NCBI GenBank assembly: GCA_016876015.1
Contig: VGOD01000037.1
Span: forward strand, 1 to 33,751
Length of the DNA: 33,751 nucleotides
Direction: 5' to 3'
From: Chloroflexota bacterium
Lineage (GTDB): Bacteria; Chloroflexota; Anaerolineae; CG2-30-64-16
The notes beneath the pieces were generated by a model. That model worked only from the letters and a program-made list of their open reading frames with translations. It had not been told where the DNA came from and searched no databases. The stretch's first letter is position 1. Each line of letters opens with the position of its first letter. A program made the position numbers and the translations under genes. This document shows positions 8,217-17,221 of the stretch, piece by piece.

Positions 8217-10292
8217 CTATCCCTCGATCCACCAGTGTTCGGGCAGGTAGTACGTCCAGGTGTTGTACTCGATGCTGAGGATTTGGCCCTTCTTGGGGCC
8301 GTTGCGCACCGTGTTCTTGACGATGCCCACGCGCGGCACCAGGCCCACCGTGCCGATGCACCAGCAGTTCTCCGCATTGATCTGCAGCATCTGTTCGGCC
8401 AGCGCCTTGTACTTGTCGCTGCCCAGCGGTTCCTGGCGCCACTGCTCGCTCACATCCCACAGTTTCTTGATGATGTCCGGCGGCTCCAGCCCTTCCTTGC
8501 CGGACGTGTCGAACCATTGCCGCCACAGTGGGCCGCCGAGAGGGGTGCTCGTCCAGTGCCAGGGCGGCCGATAACGGATCGGCTCGTTCTGCCGTGAATA
8601 GACCTCGGACGAGCCGCCGATGGCCCACACGCCGATGTCGTGATCGTTGGCGCGCATCCGCTGCATGAAGAACTGCTGATCCTGCCCCTTGACGCTGATG
8701 TTGATCCCCACCTTGGCCCAATAGCCCTTGATCAAGTTGCACACCTCGGCCAGGTCGGCGCGGCCCGCGTCCACTTCCATGGTCATCGCAAACGGCTTTC
8801 CATCCGGCCGCAGGCGGAACTTCTTGTCCGCGTCCCACTTCAGGCCGATCTCGTCCAAGAGCTGATTGGCCTTGGCCACGTCGAACTTGGTGTAGTACTG
8901 ATCCATCCCTTCCTTGTAGCCGGTGGCTCCAGGATGCATGATCGGGTTGCGGGGCACGCCCTGGCCAGCGAAGCGCAGCTCGTTGATCTCGTCTCGGTTG
9001 ATGGCGTGCGACATCGCCTGACGCCATTTGAGCTCGTTGAACAGCTTACGCAGGACCTCGTCCTTGTGGGTATAATTGAAGCAGAAGCCGCACTCCGAAG
9101 CGCGCAGGTCGGGGTAGAGATTGGTGATGTAGTTGCCCTTGGCCTCGTTCTGCTTGTAGAGCGGATAGTTGGCCAGGCTGAGGAACCAGCTATGGTGCGT
9201 GCCTTCGCCTGCCACCACCTTTGCCGTCAACACCTCCTTGTTTTCGACGACGATGCGCTCGGCAGCGTCGGTATACGGCAGCTGATTGCCATCGGTGTCT
9301 ACCATCCAGTAGTAGGGGTTGCGAGCATAGGTGCGATTGCCTTGCGTATCGCTTTTCTCGTAGGCCCACGGGTTCAGCGTGGGCATCTTGACATCCTGCT
9401 GCTGCTGCGAGCCCGCGCTGTGGAATTGATAAGCCTGCACCCAGGTGTCGAACTTCTCGCTCTTGGCCAGCTCGTTGGCCTTGTCGTTGTGTTTGATGTG
9501 CCACTGCGACAGATGATGCTTGGGCGCCCAGGGGGTCAGATTGGGCAGAAAGTCGAGGATCGCGGGATAGGCGGCGGCGAACTTGATGCTGAAGCTATAG
9601 TCGTCGCTGACACTGATCTCCATCGGCTTGCCGCCCGGCGCCCATTTGCCGTCAATCTTGGGGGTCAAGTCCGTATTGAGGAAGACATCCGCGTACCAGA
9701 ACTTGACATCAGCAGTGGTCAGCGGCTTGCCATCGGACCACTTGAGCCCCTTGCGCATCGCGATCTGCAGCTCCTTGCGATCGTCGGACAACTTCCAGCT
9801 CTTGGCCGCCCAGGGCACAATGGTCTGCAGATCGAACGGACGACCGGCCAGCCCGCGGCCCATCGAACCCTCGATCTCCATCAGGTCGCCGGTGGGGTCG
9901 GCGACAACGCTGGAGAGCTTGCCGCCGTATTTGCCGATCTTGTCCTGTGGCTTCACCACGAAGGGATCGTCGGGCAGGCGCTGATCCACGGGCGGCAGCT
10001 TGCCGGCCTTCACCAGCTCGGCCAGCGCGGGCGCTTCCTTATACTTGCTGGCCGCCTTCACGACGGCCGTCGGCGCCACCGGCGGCTGGGTCGGCAGGGG
10101 GGCCTTCGTCGGGGCTGCGGTTGGCTGCGCAGCCGGGGCCGAGGTGGGCGCGGGGGCCTTGGTCGGCTCTGGAGCCTTGGTTGGCGCCGGCGCCGGGGTG
10201 GCCGGCGCGCTACAGGCTGCCAACGCGCCGCCAGCGGCCGCCACACCCATCTGCACCAGGAATTGTCGTCGGGTGATCCCGGACGTTCTCAT
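8217..10292 (-). CDS. ABC transporter solute-binding lipoprotein, SBP family 5, Tat signal
   Basis: Extracytoplasmic receptor of 691 residues that hands substrate to the Opp-type permeases. The N-terminus has a twin-arginine motif (TRRQFLVQM), a short hydrophobic stretch and a lipobox (LAAC). It is therefore predicted to be exported folded and lipid-anchored. Residues about 28-78 are an Ala/Pro/Thr/Lys linker built on PTKAP repeats. The mature domain has family 5 hallmarks: LKWSDGKPLTTADVKFWY, NPYYW, and INRDEINELRFAG. It is longer than usual family 5 proteins (about 500-600) because of the linker and insertions. The start is supported by AAGGAGGA about six bases upstream of the ATG. It is the first transporter gene of the operon. 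Confidence 0.95.
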   Translation of the reverse strand: MRTSGITRRQFLVQMGVAAAGGALAACSAPATPAPAPTKAPEPTKAPAPTSAPAAQPTAAPTKAPLPTQPPVAPTAVVKAASKYKEAPALAELVKAGKLPPVDQRLPDDPFVVKPQDKIGKYGGKLSSVVADPTGDLMEIEGSMGRGLAGRPFDLQTIVPWAAKSWKLSDDRKELQIAMRKGLKWSDGKPLTTADVKFWYADVFLNTDLTPKIDGKWAPGGKPMEISVSDDYSFSIKFAAAYPAILDFLPNLTPWAPKHHLSQWHIKHNDKANELAKSEKFDTWVQAYQFHSAGSQQQQDVKMPTLNPWAYEKSDTQGNRTYARNPYYWMVDTDGNQLPYTDAAERIVVENKEVLTAKVVAGEGTHHSWFLSLANYPLYKQNEAKGNYITNLYPDLRASECGFCFNYTHKDEVLRKLFNELKWRQAMSHAINRDEINELRFAGQGVPRNPIMHPGATGYKEGMDQYYTKFDVAKANQLLDEIGLKWDADKKFRLRPDGKPFAMTMEVDAGRADLAEVCNLIKGYWAKVGINISVKGQDQQFFMQRMRANDHDIGVWAIGGSSEVYSRQNEPIRYRPPWHWTSTPLGGPLWRQWFDTSGKEGLEPPDIIKKLWDVSEQWRQEPLGSDKYKALAEQMLQINAENCWCIGTVGLVPRVGIVKNTVRNGPKKGQILSIEYNTWTYYLPEHWWIEG

Positions 10293-10354
10293 GATAGTCC
10301 TCCTTTTTCTGGTTTCCGGTTACATTTTCTTTGTGGCATCCTATGAACAATGCT

Positions 10355-10756
10355 CTACGGCTCCGAAGCTTGCAGTACAACGCCAGCTTCGGCCAGCGCG
10401 GCGCAAAACGATTCGTAGGTTACAGGCTTGCGCAGCCAGCCAGCCGCATGGCGCGGCGCATGATCATGCCTCCGATCATCGAACCACGAGAGCAACACGA
10501 CCGGGATGGCGCTGGTGACGCCATCGGTTTTCAGCGCCCGCAGCACTTCGCCGCCGCGGAGCGCGCCCGGCAACTCGCCATCCAACACGATGACATCGGG
10601 TCGCTCAGCGCGCGCCAACCGCAGCAGATCCTCGCCGTCGAAGGCCTGGAGGAGCCGCAGGCCCAGCCGTTCCACGTACATGCGCAACAAGCGGATGTCC
10701 CATGGATCGTGTTCCGCGATGATGCAGGTCTTCCCCTTTTGAGCGGCAAAGCCCAT
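10355..10756 (-). CDS. Stand-alone response-regulator receiver domain
   Basis: 133-residue protein consisting only of a CheY-like receiver. Asp59 (VIVLDGELPG) is the predicted phosphoacceptor. Glu15 and Asp17 (IIAEHDPWD) form an acidic pocket, Ser90 (VVLLS) and Lys110-Pro111 (WLRKPV) complete the active site. There is no DNA-binding or enzymatic output domain. Its ATG overlaps the TGA of UroD-A (TGATG), so the two are translationally coupled, and it precedes the solute-binding protein gene by 62 bp. It may exchange phosphate with the large hybrid kinase encoded in the same cluster, but that is inference. The substitution of His for one of the usual pocket residues is mild and probably tolerated. 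Confidence 0.85.
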   Translation of the reverse strand: MGFAAQKGKTCIIAEHDPWDIRLLRMYVERLGLRLLQAFDGEDLLRLARAERPDVIVLDGELPGALRGGEVLRALKTDGVTSAIPVVLLSWFDDRRHDHAPRHAAGWLRKPVTYESFCAALAEAGVVLQASEP

Positions 10757-12042
10757 CAGACGCGTCCCCGGCTGTCAATCATCTCGTTCAGCCGTTCACG
10801 GTAGTACTTGAACTGCTCCCAACTCACACCGGGCGAGATCAGATGATCGCCGAACGGCACGTAGCCGCCCTGCTCCAGCAGCCAGCCCACCGGCTCCAGG
10901 AACTCGTCTATGCGCGGCCGGCCCAGCGCCATGTCGTACTTGGGGATGCCGCCCATCAACTGAAGCTGGGGGTACTGCTTGCGCGCCTGCACCACGTCCA
11001 TCCCCGCGCTCACTTCCATCGGGTAGAGGCCGGTGACGCCCACATCGAGCAGCCACGGGATGAGCGCCTCGCAGTTGCCATCGGTATCCACCAGGATCGT
11101 CCTGACCCCCTTCCCTTTCAGGAAATCGGTCACGCGACGGTAGCAGGGGGCCATGAAGGCGTTGAAGATCTTCTTGGAGATCATCACGCCCTTGGTCGAA
11201 GACATGTCCTCCCAGATGTGACAGCAATCCACCTCGACATCGGCCAGGATCTCCTCCCAGATGGCGAACCAGAGGGTCGTGAAGTGATCGAGGATGTCGT
11301 GGATCAGGTCGGGCGCGTCATAGTACTTGAGGAAGACATTTTCGTAACCGATCAGATGCACGAGCGTGCCGAAAAACCCGCACGGATAGCCGCCGACCGC
11401 CAGCGGGTAGTCGCGCGCCTTGTAGGCCGCCGCCCATTCCGCCCAGTTGGCGGGGAAACGCTGGCGTACCTGGTCAAGGCGCAGCCGCTCGGCCTTGATC
11501 TGATTCCAGCTATCCCAATCGCTGATCGGCCATTCGAGCGCGGCCGGAATCACGCCTTCGTCCTTCTGATAGCGGCGCTTGACCCCGTCCACGTCGCTGT
11601 AGATCACGTATGCTTCGGCATCCTCGTGCACGACAGGCTCGAACATCGGCCAGAACACCTGCTCCACCGGAACCTGCGCGGTGCTTTTGTCGAAACCAAA
11701 GTAGTTCATGACGTCCAATCCGAGCGGAAACCCCTGGCTCGGCCAGTAGAGCCCGCCGCCCCAGACGGCGATCCCCTTCGGCAGGGGGATTTCCTGCTCA
11801 CGCTCGTCGTAATACTGCTCCAGATAGGTGCGGCCTTTACGCCATTCGTGCGTCCAGGCCGGCGTATAGACGGACGCGTTGACGGTGGTCAGGCGCGTAG
11901 GGATGTTGGTCCCCAGCACCTTGGGCAACCCCTCCGCGTACCAGCGCGTCAGGTTCTCGCCCCAAAAGCCGAACTCCCACTTCAGCGACCGGACATCCCG
12001 GTTGAAGCTCATCACTTCGAGGAAACGTTCGCGACTGTTCAT
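10756..12042 (-). CDS. UroD-like protein A (uroporphyrinogen decarboxylase / corrinoid methyltransferase superfamily)
   Basis: 428-residue protein of the UroD fold. It begins MNSRERFLEVMSFNRDVRSLKWEFGFW and carries LVDTDGNCEALIPWLLDVGVTGLYPMEV, a GGIPKYD segment and GGYVPFGDHLISPGV, typical of the HemE/MtaA superfamily. Where MtaA-type methyltransferases have a zinc-binding His-x-Cys, this protein reads DTDG, so it is not an obvious MtaA. It is also far from any haem gene and so is unlikely to be a haem-pathway decarboxylase. The start ATG has GGAG eight bases upstream, with an 8-bp tandem repeat just beyond. It is coupled to the receiver gene. It is most similar by eye to UroD-C. The actual reaction is unknown. 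Confidence 0.85.
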   Translation of the reverse strand: MNSRERFLEVMSFNRDVRSLKWEFGFWGENLTRWYAEGLPKVLGTNIPTRLTTVNASVYTPAWTHEWRKGRTYLEQYYDEREQEIPLPKGIAVWGGGLYWPSQGFPLGLDVMNYFGFDKSTAQVPVEQVFWPMFEPVVHEDAEAYVIYSDVDGVKRRYQKDEGVIPAALEWPISDWDSWNQIKAERLRLDQVRQRFPANWAEWAAAYKARDYPLAVGGYPCGFFGTLVHLIGYENVFLKYYDAPDLIHDILDHFTTLWFAIWEEILADVEVDCCHIWEDMSSTKGVMISKKIFNAFMAPCYRRVTDFLKGKGVRTILVDTDGNCEALIPWLLDVGVTGLYPMEVSAGMDVVQARKQYPQLQLMGGIPKYDMALGRPRIDEFLEPVGWLLEQGGYVPFGDHLISPGVSWEQFKYYRERLNEMIDSRGRV

Positions 12043-12057
12043 GTGGAGGTCTCCAAA

Positions 12058-12102
12058 TCAGCAAGTCAGCAAGTCAGCAAGTCAGCAGATCAGCAGATCA
12101 GC
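12058..12102. repeat. 8-bp tandem repeat upstream of UroD-A
   Basis: About 5.6 copies of an eight-base unit: three TCAGCAAG followed by two TCAGCAGA and a partial copy. It lies directly upstream of the UroD-A ribosome-binding site, and its end is 28 bp from the related-style element at 12131-12170. Such runs can change copy number by slippage. Here that would alter the length of the UroD-B to UroD-A spacer but not a reading frame. Confidence 0.75.
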
Positions 12103-12130
12103 GAAGCGACCAGAGTGATACGCACTACGC

Positions 12131-12170
12131 CTGACGTTTGACGCTTGACGTTTCACGCCCCACGCTTCAC
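12131..12170. repeat. Short tandem repeat (GTGAAACGT / GTCAAACGT type) overlapping the UroD-B stop
   Basis: Second copy of the repeat family found at 3481-3512. On the minus strand it starts within the final codons of UroD-B (VKRGA-stop), supplies the TGA stop and continues into the intergenic region. Both copies in the window thus overlap the end of a gene. Confidence 0.6.
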
Positions 12171-13244
12171 CGCGGCAATAAACGCCTCCATATTCTCCAC
12201 CGACGTGTCGGCCTGGACGATGTGAGCCGGCGAACAGAGATAGCCGCCGCCCTGACCCAGTGACTCGATCTTGGCCTTGACCTCAGCCTCGATCTCCTCC
12301 GGCGTGCCGAAGGGAAGAAGCTGCTGCTGGTCAATCGCGCCCCAGAAAGAGAGGCGGTCGCCGAAGTTGCTCTTGAGCGCCGCAGCCTCGTGGCCGGGCA
12401 CATTGGGCTGCACCGGGTTGAACACCTCCAGCCCGATCTCGATCAGGTCATCGAGGATGGGCGCGATGGCGCCGTCGCAGTGATAACAGATCAGGACTTC
12501 GGGATTGGCGGCCTTCAGCTCCGCGAACACCTCGCGGAAGCGCGGCTTGAAGACGCTGCGCCACAGCCGGGGCGAGATCAACATGCCGTTCTGCGCGCCG
12601 AAGTCATCCCCGGTCCACACCGCATCCACGCCCAGGGCCACGAGCTGCTTGCCGATCCCGATGCTGAAGGCCATGCACCTGTCGAGCAGGACGCCGACAT
12701 ATGCCGCACGGCTGACCAGGTCCACCATGAATTTTTCCAGCCCGACCATGTGCCAGGCCATCTCGAACATCGTCAGCTCAATGTCGCCGATGATGAAGTA
12801 ATCTTCTCGAAACCGCTCGATGTCTCGCCGGGCATGTTCCATGCGGCCGGCCGCGCACGGGTCGGGGAAGGGGAAGCGAGCTACCTCGTCGGCCGATGTA
12901 ACGTCGGCCAGCGGGCAACCGACCACATCCATGTAAAGCGGGCCCTGGCGCATGACCATGCCGAACTCGTTGACGATGCAGCCGTCATCGGTGCGATCGT
13001 GGCTGTAACCGGCCGGCAGACCGCCGCCCACCACCACGCAGTCGCTGCCCATGGCGGTGCGCAGATCGTTGGCCGAGATGCGATACATCAGGTCATCGTA
13101 GTAGGAGGGCGAATAGCTGACCGGGATGCCGTACTTCGCCCCAAACTTCTCCAGCAGCGCCCGCCCCAGGTCGAACTGAAGCGGAATGCGGTCGGGCAGG
13201 CCCTTGCGCCGCAGCGCCGAGAGAACGCGTGTCTTAGAATTCAT
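12153..13244 (-). CDS. UroD-like protein B (uroporphyrinogen decarboxylase / methyltransferase superfamily)
   Basis: 363-residue UroD-fold protein, starting MNSKTRVLSALRRKGLPDRIP at the ATG at 13244. The open frame runs to 13310, but the extra residues are not family-like and overlap the promoter leader. ICYHCDGAIAPILDDLIEIGLEVFNPVQPNV corresponds to the strand that carries the His-x-Cys zinc site in MtaA-type enzymes; here it is His-Cys-Asp. The C-terminus GGGYLCSPAHIVQADTSVENMEAF matches the superfamily's closing strand. It is shorter than, and clearly a different subfamily from, UroD-A and UroD-C. A strong promoter candidate lies about 80 bp upstream, so this gene probably begins the transcript that continues into UroD-A, the receiver and the transporter. 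Confidence 0.86.
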   Translation of the reverse strand: MNSKTRVLSALRRKGLPDRIPLQFDLGRALLEKFGAKYGIPVSYSPSYYDDLMYRISANDLRTAMGSDCVVVGGGLPAGYSHDRTDDGCIVNEFGMVMRQGPLYMDVVGCPLADVTSADEVARFPFPDPCAAGRMEHARRDIERFREDYFIIGDIELTMFEMAWHMVGLEKFMVDLVSRAAYVGVLLDRCMAFSIGIGKQLVALGVDAVWTGDDFGAQNGMLISPRLWRSVFKPRFREVFAELKAANPEVLICYHCDGAIAPILDDLIEIGLEVFNPVQPNVPGHEAAALKSNFGDRLSFWGAIDQQQLLPFGTPEEIEAEVKAKIESLGQGGGYLCSPAHIVQADTSVENMEAFIAAVKRGA

Positions 13245-13322
13245 GGCAAGCCTCGTGTCGAACGACGGTTGAGAGAGCAGTTCACGTGGCAAGCGCACAC
13301 TTCTGGCCATCCACTGCTTCCC

Positions 13323-13351
13323 ATTATATCATCTTCGGCCTGGGCCGTCAT
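13323..13351 (-). promoter_or_regulatory. Sigma70-type promoter upstream of UroD-B
   Basis: Minus strand: a perfect TATAAT -10 box (13323-13328), a 17-base spacer and ATGACG (-35, four of six matches) at 13346-13351. Transcription would start near 13316, giving a leader of about 70 bases. Immediately upstream of the -35, TGCACTTTTGTGCC (13351-13364) is a small inverted repeat that could be an operator. It lies between the sensor gene and the metabolic genes, so it may be a target of that sensor's AraC domain, but this is not shown. Confidence 0.6.
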
Positions 13352-13436
13352 GCACTTTTGTGCCAGGTTCTTGAGCTTTTCTGTCTTGCTGATTGCCGCC
13401 ACCGGCACCGAACCCGAGATGAAAGGCGTTTCCAGT

Positions 13437-16400
13437 TCAGCGTCCGTCTGGCGAGGACCTTGCGCCTTGCTGGTAAGCCCGAGGGGAGACTCCAACCTCG
13501 CGCTGAAAGACGCGGGTGAAGTAGGAGGGGCTGGCAAAGCCGACCGCCAGCGCCACTTCGGTGATGCCGCGGCCCGTCGCGTCCAGGAGCTTCCTGGCCT
13601 GTCTGATCCGGCAGCGGTTGAGATAGGCGATCGGGGACACGCCGACCTCGCGGTTGAAGCAGTGGGTGAGGTACGATTCGTTGACGCCCAGGTGGCGCGC
13701 GATGTCGCCGCGCGTGATCTCGTCGGCGTAGTGCGCCTGGATATAGGCCATGCCCCGCCGCACCAGCCGCTGCGCTTCGCTGCCCAGGCGCTTGTCGCGG
13801 GTCAGCACGGCCTCCACCTGCGCCAGCGTCTCCTGCGCAGTGAAGAGGCCCTTGCCGAGCACGGCCGCCACCCCTTGGTTCAGCCGGGCCATGTCGCGCT
13901 CGGTCAGGCTTTGCCCCGTCAGCACGATAACGGGGATGTCGCGGGTCGTCTCGCCTGCCCGCAGCGCCTCCAGTACACCGAAGCCATCCAGCTCCGGCAT
14001 CATCAAGTCGAGCAGCACCAGGTCAGGCAGGACGCGACGGATCAGGTCCAGCGCCTGACGGCCGTCTCGGGCCGTCAATACCTTGCAGCCGGGCAATTGC
14101 GTCTGCACCAACGCCGCGTGGATCTGCAGAATGCCCGGCTCGTCGTCGGCCAGCACGATGACGCGTTGCTCGTGCGACGCGTTCGCGTCCAACCCATAGC
14201 GCGCCAGCGCCCGCGCCAACTCGGTTGCGGCCGCGGGCTTGGTCAGGTGGTCGAGCTCCAGCCAGGCGCCCCGGTCACGCTCGGCCATCAGGGCGCAGAA
14301 CAGGACGGGCATCTCGCGCGTCTGGGGGTGCGCCTTGAGGGTCCGCATGATCTCCCACCCCTGTTCACAGCCAGGCGCACAGTCCAACACGACGGCGGCC
14401 GGCCGCGCGGCCAGCAGCCGAGGCAGCCAGCCATCGTCATCCCGCAAGGTCAGCTCTTGCACGGCAAACCCGCGCGCATCCAGGTAGCCTCGCAGTCGCC
14501 CACCGTCGCCGGATGTCTGCGAGAGGATCAACACACTCTCCGGCGCGCCGGCGTCGGCCGCGGCCGCGGGCTGACCCTCATCGGTCGCCTGCGCCGGCAG
14601 CGTGATGCAGAAGGTCGAGCCCTCCCCTTCCCGACCGGCGGAGCGCACTACGATCTGGCCGCCGTGCATCTCGACCAGCCGGCGAGTGATCGCCAGACCG
14701 AGGCCCATGCCGCCATACCCGCGCGCGGCCGTGCGCCCTGACTGGCGAAACTCATCGAAGATAGCCGCCTGCTCCTCAAGCGGGATGCCCAGGCCCGTGT
14801 CGGCGACCGCTATGGTGAGGGCGCCGTCGTCCGCGGCCGCGCGAAGGGTCACCCGGCCGTGGGCCGTGAATTTGGCGGCATTGGCGAGCAGGTTGAGCAA
14901 CACCTGGCGCAAGCGCGTGCGGTCGCCCCAGACAAGCGGCAGGCGATCGGGGATTTCGGCGCGCCACTCCAGGCGCTTATCTTGCGCCATCTGCCGACCC
15001 ATCACCGCGACTTCTCGCAGGAGAGCGCCCAGGTCGAGCGGCTCGCAGGTTAGCCGAAGTTGGCCCACCTGGCTGCTGGCCAGGTCGAGCACATCGCGGA
15101 TCAGCCGATCCAGGTGTTGCGCGCTGGCATGGATCTGCTCCTGATAGCCTTGCAGCTTCGCCAGGAGCGCAGAGGGATCGCCCATCCCCGGTCGGGTCTG
15201 TTCCCAGGACGCCATTTCGCACAGCCCCACGATCAGGTTCAGCGGGGTGCGCAGTTCGTGGCTGACGACCGAGAGAAAGCGGCTCTTGAGTTCGTTGGCT
15301 GCTTCGGCCGCCTGCCGGGCGCGCTCGACCTCCTCGTACAGCCGCACGCTTTTCAAGGCGCTGCTGATCTGGCTGCGCAACCCTTCGTAGATGGTGCCCA
15401 ACTCGAGCCCTTCCCGTGGGTCAACCGCGAAAAGCACGAAGCCAATCTGTTCTTCGCCGAAATGGAGCGCCTCGACCGCCAGACTGAATGGTTGGCCAGA
15501 CGGCCAGAACCCTTCTGGCAGCAGATCGGCGGCCGGGAAGGCAAGGCCGGCCGCGGGCAAGGGTAGCGGACCGTGTTCGTCCAGCGCAAAGATCAGCCTA
15601 CCGGTCTCCGCAGGCCGGGCTGGATCGTCGTAGATGGCCAGGAAGCAGCGCTGGATGCCCAGGCGGGGCAGCAACTCGGCCAGCGCAGCGACCACCCCGC
15701 TGCGATCGGTGGCGACGTGCAGCGCGGCCTCGATCTGATGCAGCGCCTCGGCCTGACCGACCAGCCGCCAGACCTGGTGCGCCTCCCCGCGTGCGGCCGC
15801 CTGCCCGATGGCGACGCGGCCCTGCTGCCACAGGTCCTCGGCCGCGGCCAGACCGGCATCGCTCAGCAGCGGCAGCAGGCCCCGGCGCAGCGCCGAGAGG
15901 ACATCATGCCAGGCATTCAGGTTGGCGCCCGCAGCGCCGGCGCGCCGCAGCAGCGCGCCCAGCGCCGGCAGAAAAGCCGCCTGCCTGCCCGTCTCTCCTG
16001 CGCCGCAGCCGCGAAGTTCGGTCAGAAACCCGTCCAGGAGTGTATCGGCCCAGCCAGGCTCGAGGCCCTCAGCGTGCGCGCCGACAGCCAGGGTCATCGC
16101 GGAGGTCAGCCCGCCCCAGCCCCCCTCGGGGGGCTTCCATGTGGTAGCCGGATGGCTTCCAGGCGGGTCTGCGGCCTCCGCCGGGCCCGGCTTGATGTAT
16201 GCGGTGTGGTCCCCCGCCGCGGCGCGCGTGGTGCGGGCATCTGGGCAGCCGCACGACTGCCGCACGATCACCTGGAGCGGGATCATGGTCGTCCCGTCGC
16301 CGCCTGGCCAGTCGCAGCCCGCCATCAGATCGAGCAGGCGCTCGGCCGCCTGCTGCCCGGCCTCGCGCCACGGCATCCGCACCGTGGTGAGCGGCGGGAC

Positions 16401-17144
16401 CGTGATGCGCGCCTCCATGCCATCATGGAAGCCGGTAACGGCCAGGTCCTGCGGCGCTCGCAGCCCATGTGCGCCGAGTTCGCCGATGAACGACATGGCC
16501 AGGGTGTCGCTGGTGCAGACAGCCGCCTGGTAGTCTACGGCCGGTCGCAGCCCGCGCTGGCTCAAAGTGGCGAGCGGCGATACTGCGGTCTGATCCACTA
16601 CCAGCGCGGGATCGAAGAGCCCGCAACGGCGCAGGGTGTCCTCATAGCCGGAGTACTGATACTCGAAGCCGAGATGACCGGTATCGCGCACGATGTAGGC
16701 GATGCGCCGGAAGCCGTGGACTTCGATCAGATGGCGCAAGAGGTCGCGCATCCCCGCGGCCTGGTCGAATGCCAGGCTGCGCACCCCTTCCAGCCGCCAG
16801 CCGACGTTGACCACGGGCAGCGGCGCATAGCGTGCAAAAAAGGCACGCGCTTCTTCCGCAGCCAGTCGCGAGGTCACGACGCCGGTCCACGATACGATAC
16901 CATCCACCGAGCGGTCATTGACCAGACGATAGAGCACGGCGGACGGCGAGCTATCTGTTTGGCCGCCGGCGACGTATAGGAGATTGATTCCCCGTTGCCG
17001 GCACACGGCCGCGATGCCGCCCCAAATCTGCCACTTCTGATAGTAGAGCCCCGCGCCAAGTGCAGGCGCGAAGAAAGCGATGGTCGGCCGACGACTGGCC
17101 TGACCACCACGCTGCTCTACCCCTGGCCATTCTGCGCCGCTCAT
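13437..17144 (-). CDS. All-in-one cytosolic sensor: LacI-type ligand domain, GAF-like region, histidine kinase, two receivers, AraC DNA-binding domain
   Basis: 1235 residues, no signal peptide and no membrane segment. Residues about 20-300 form a LacI/GalR-type periplasmic-binding fold without its own HTH (TIAFFAPALGAG; ends LQVIVRQSCGC). About 330-480 is helical linker and 480-600 GAF-like. A coiled coil (600-622) leads to HisKA with VSHELRTPLN (His629) and HATPase (N755, GLGIP, GMGLGLAI). Receiver 1 (870-985) has Asp921 and Lys969 but lacks the acidic pair, so it may be inactive. Receiver 2 (995-1115) is intact (Asp1000/1001, Asp1046, Lys1098). An AraC-type double HTH (about 1130-1230) ends the protein. 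It likely senses the transported compound or a product and controls the cluster. Confidence 0.93.
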   Translation of the reverse strand: MSGAEWPGVEQRGGQASRRPTIAFFAPALGAGLYYQKWQIWGGIAAVCRQRGINLLYVAGGQTDSSPSAVLYRLVNDRSVDGIVSWTGVVTSRLAAEEARAFFARYAPLPVVNVGWRLEGVRSLAFDQAAGMRDLLRHLIEVHGFRRIAYIVRDTGHLGFEYQYSGYEDTLRRCGLFDPALVVDQTAVSPLATLSQRGLRPAVDYQAAVCTSDTLAMSFIGELGAHGLRAPQDLAVTGFHDGMEARITVPPLTTVRMPWREAGQQAAERLLDLMAGCDWPGGDGTTMIPLQVIVRQSCGCPDARTTRAAAGDHTAYIKPGPAEAADPPGSHPATTWKPPEGGWGGLTSAMTLAVGAHAEGLEPGWADTLLDGFLTELRGCGAGETGRQAAFLPALGALLRRAGAAGANLNAWHDVLSALRRGLLPLLSDAGLAAAEDLWQQGRVAIGQAAARGEAHQVWRLVGQAEALHQIEAALHVATDRSGVVAALAELLPRLGIQRCFLAIYDDPARPAETGRLIFALDEHGPLPLPAAGLAFPAADLLPEGFWPSGQPFSLAVEALHFGEEQIGFVLFAVDPREGLELGTIYEGLRSQISSALKSVRLYEEVERARQAAEAANELKSRFLSVVSHELRTPLNLIVGLCEMASWEQTRPGMGDPSALLAKLQGYQEQIHASAQHLDRLIRDVLDLASSQVGQLRLTCEPLDLGALLREVAVMGRQMAQDKRLEWRAEIPDRLPLVWGDRTRLRQVLLNLLANAAKFTAHGRVTLRAAADDGALTIAVADTGLGIPLEEQAAIFDEFRQSGRTAARGYGGMGLGLAITRRLVEMHGGQIVVRSAGREGEGSTFCITLPAQATDEGQPAAAADAGAPESVLILSQTSGDGGRLRGYLDARGFAVQELTLRDDDGWLPRLLAARPAAVVLDCAPGCEQGWEIMRTLKAHPQTREMPVLFCALMAERDRGAWLELDHLTKPAAATELARALARYGLDANASHEQRVIVLADDEPGILQIHAALVQTQLPGCKVLTARDGRQALDLIRRVLPDLVLLDLMMPELDGFGVLEALRAGETTRDIPVIVLTGQSLTERDMARLNQGVAAVLGKGLFTAQETLAQVEAVLTRDKRLGSEAQRLVRRGMAYIQAHYADEITRGDIARHLGVNESYLTHCFNREVGVSPIAYLNRCRIRQARKLLDATGRGITEVALAVGFASPSYFTRVFQREVGVSPRAYQQGARSSPDGR

Positions 17145-17221
17145 GCGCCTGCGCCCTTCTCCACCGTCTCCTTCATGCCCGAATCAGCGTCACCGTGCGT
17201 CCGGCCGGCGACGCTGGACAT

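Noticed and set aside
8640..10346. 568-residue plus-strand ORF with a Gly/Arg-rich end
   Set aside because: Antisense of the solute-binding protein and its Ala-Pro linker.
12390..14741. 783-residue plus-strand ORF
   Set aside because: Antisense of UroD-B and the sensor gene, including the promoter; no family resemblance.
17141..17176. 11-codon ORF (MKETVEKGAGA) overlapping the sensor start by ATGA
   Set aside because: Too short and without a clear ribosome site; could be a leader peptide but nothing supports it beyond the overlap.
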